Source of the DNA: JBATBW01 sp049662565
Lineage (GTDB): Bacteria; Bacillota_I; Bacilli_A; Erysipelotrichales; Erysipelotrichaceae
Assembly (NCBI GenBank): GCA_049662565.1
Contig: JBATBW010000088.1
Coordinates: 1-6,038 of the forward strand
Direction: 5' to 3'
DNA: 6,038 nucleotides
The notes under the pieces are model-generated. The model did no database searches. It was given only the letters and a program-made list of their open reading frames with translations, and had not been told where the DNA came from. Position 1 is the first letter of the stretch. The number at the start of each line of letters is the position of its first letter. Positions 5,715-6,038 of this stretch are shown here, piece by piece. The position numbers were made by a program, and so were the translations under genes.

Positions 5715-5740
5715 ACAAAAGGAGCAAACGCTCCTTTTGT
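5715..5740 (+). terminator. Rho-independent terminator after the peptidase
   Basis: ACAAAAGGAGC (5715-5725), loop AAAC, then GCTCCTTTTGT (5730-5740): a perfect 11-bp stem starting on the base after the peptidase stop codon. The T-run lies within the 3' arm (CCTTTTGT) and only ATT follows, so the uridine tract is short. It separates the three-gene rightward unit from the peroxiredoxin gene. Confidence 0.8.
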
Positions 5741-5828
5741 ATTGAGCATATCAATTGTACATACCTAACAAACATGATAAATTGTAATCAGTTAGATACA
5801 ACTAACCATAAAGAAAAGGAGATTAATT
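5741..5828 (+). promoter_or_regulatory. Upstream region of the peroxiredoxin gene
   Basis: An 88-bp leader that probably carries its own promoter. TTGTAC (5755-5760) lies 17 bases from TAAATT (5778-5783), a weak sigma-A-like pair. An inverted repeat follows: TTGTA and TACAA arms at 5782-5786 and 5797-5801, and, overlapping it, GTTAG-ATACAA-CTAAC at 5791-5806. Peroxiredoxin genes in Firmicutes are often under PerR, but this does not match the usual 7-1-7 PerR box, so the repeat could be another operator or a leader hairpin. AAGGAG at 5816-5821 is the ribosome binding site, seven bases from the ATG. Confidence 0.4.
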
Positions 5829-6038
5829 ATGGAAGAACTAAAATACAATCGTAAGCCCTTAATTGGAGATGATGCTCCACAATTTACAGCAAACACAACT
5901 CAAGGAGAAATAAATTTCCCACAAGACTATAAAGGAAAATGGGTGATACTATTCTCTCACCCCGCTGACTTTACACCAGTATGTACGACAGAATTTATGA
6001 CATTTGCTGCCATGAGCGACGAATTTGAAGCATTAAAC
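5829..6038 (+). CDS. Peroxiredoxin (Prx6/AhpC-TSA family), 5' part
   Basis: The first 70 residues of a thioredoxin-fold peroxidase, cut by the window edge. After LIGDDAPQFTANTTQGEI comes a short loop, then GKWVILFSHPADFTPVCTTEF. Cys52 within PVCTTE is the peroxidatic cysteine and Thr49 in DFTPVC is the usual partner that activates it. The HPADFTPVCTTE form is typical of the Prx6-like group, whose bacterial members are about 200-220 aa. Whether a resolving cysteine exists cannot be seen. The protein reduces hydrogen peroxide and organic hydroperoxides in the cytoplasm. It follows a terminator and a leader region, so it is likely transcribed separately from the peptidase unit. Confidence 0.95.
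   Translation, partial: MEELKYNRKPLIGDDAPQFTANTTQGEINFPQDYKGKWVILFSHPADFTPVCTTEFMTFAAMSDEFEALN

Overview
The window comes from a very AT-rich, Gram-positive-type bacterium. Strong AGGAGG-type ribosome binding sites, compact gene pairs with tiny overlaps and TGA used as a normal stop fit a Firmicute. The mix of proteins suggests the Erysipelotrichia/Coprobacillaceae side of that group; this is inference from gene content and composition, not from a marker gene. Six protein loci are visible, five of them intact within what the window shows and one frameshifted.

Left part, 1-729: no protein gene of normal size. It holds a good leftward Rho-independent terminator at 168-190 with no gene upstream of it, several stem-loops, a 15-bp direct repeat, a 20-bp-period repeat of ribosome-binding-site-like sequence in front of an 8-codon ORF, and a second, bidirectional terminator at 702-731. 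This is the only stretch that conventional annotation does not explain.

Leftward unit, 2094 to 730: two adjacent short ChrA-type transporter genes, one base apart, followed by a ydbC-like (PC4-domain) gene that carries a 1-base frameshift. The two ChrA halves are each 181 aa once the first start is corrected to 2094, and they presumably form one heteromeric transporter.

Divergent control region, 2101-2181: an 81-bp spacer holding a perfect 16-bp palindrome (2131-2146) between the leftward chr unit and the rightward unit.

Rightward unit, 2182 to 5714: a YwaF/TMEM164-like membrane protein, a GT4 glycosyltransferase resembling diacylglycerol glucosyltransferases, and an M3 oligoendopeptidase. 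The genes overlap by 23 and 11 bases, so translation is probably coupled, and the unit ends in a perfect 11-bp-stem terminator. The first two genes could form a membrane-lipid module; the peptidase is probably a housekeeping passenger.

Right edge, 5829 onward: the first 70 codons of a Prx6-like peroxiredoxin with its own upstream region.

No mobile element, CRISPR array, tRNA or rRNA is recognisable. I do not see a clear new multi-gene system. The most interesting unexplained item is the possible leftward non-coding transcript at about 168-600.
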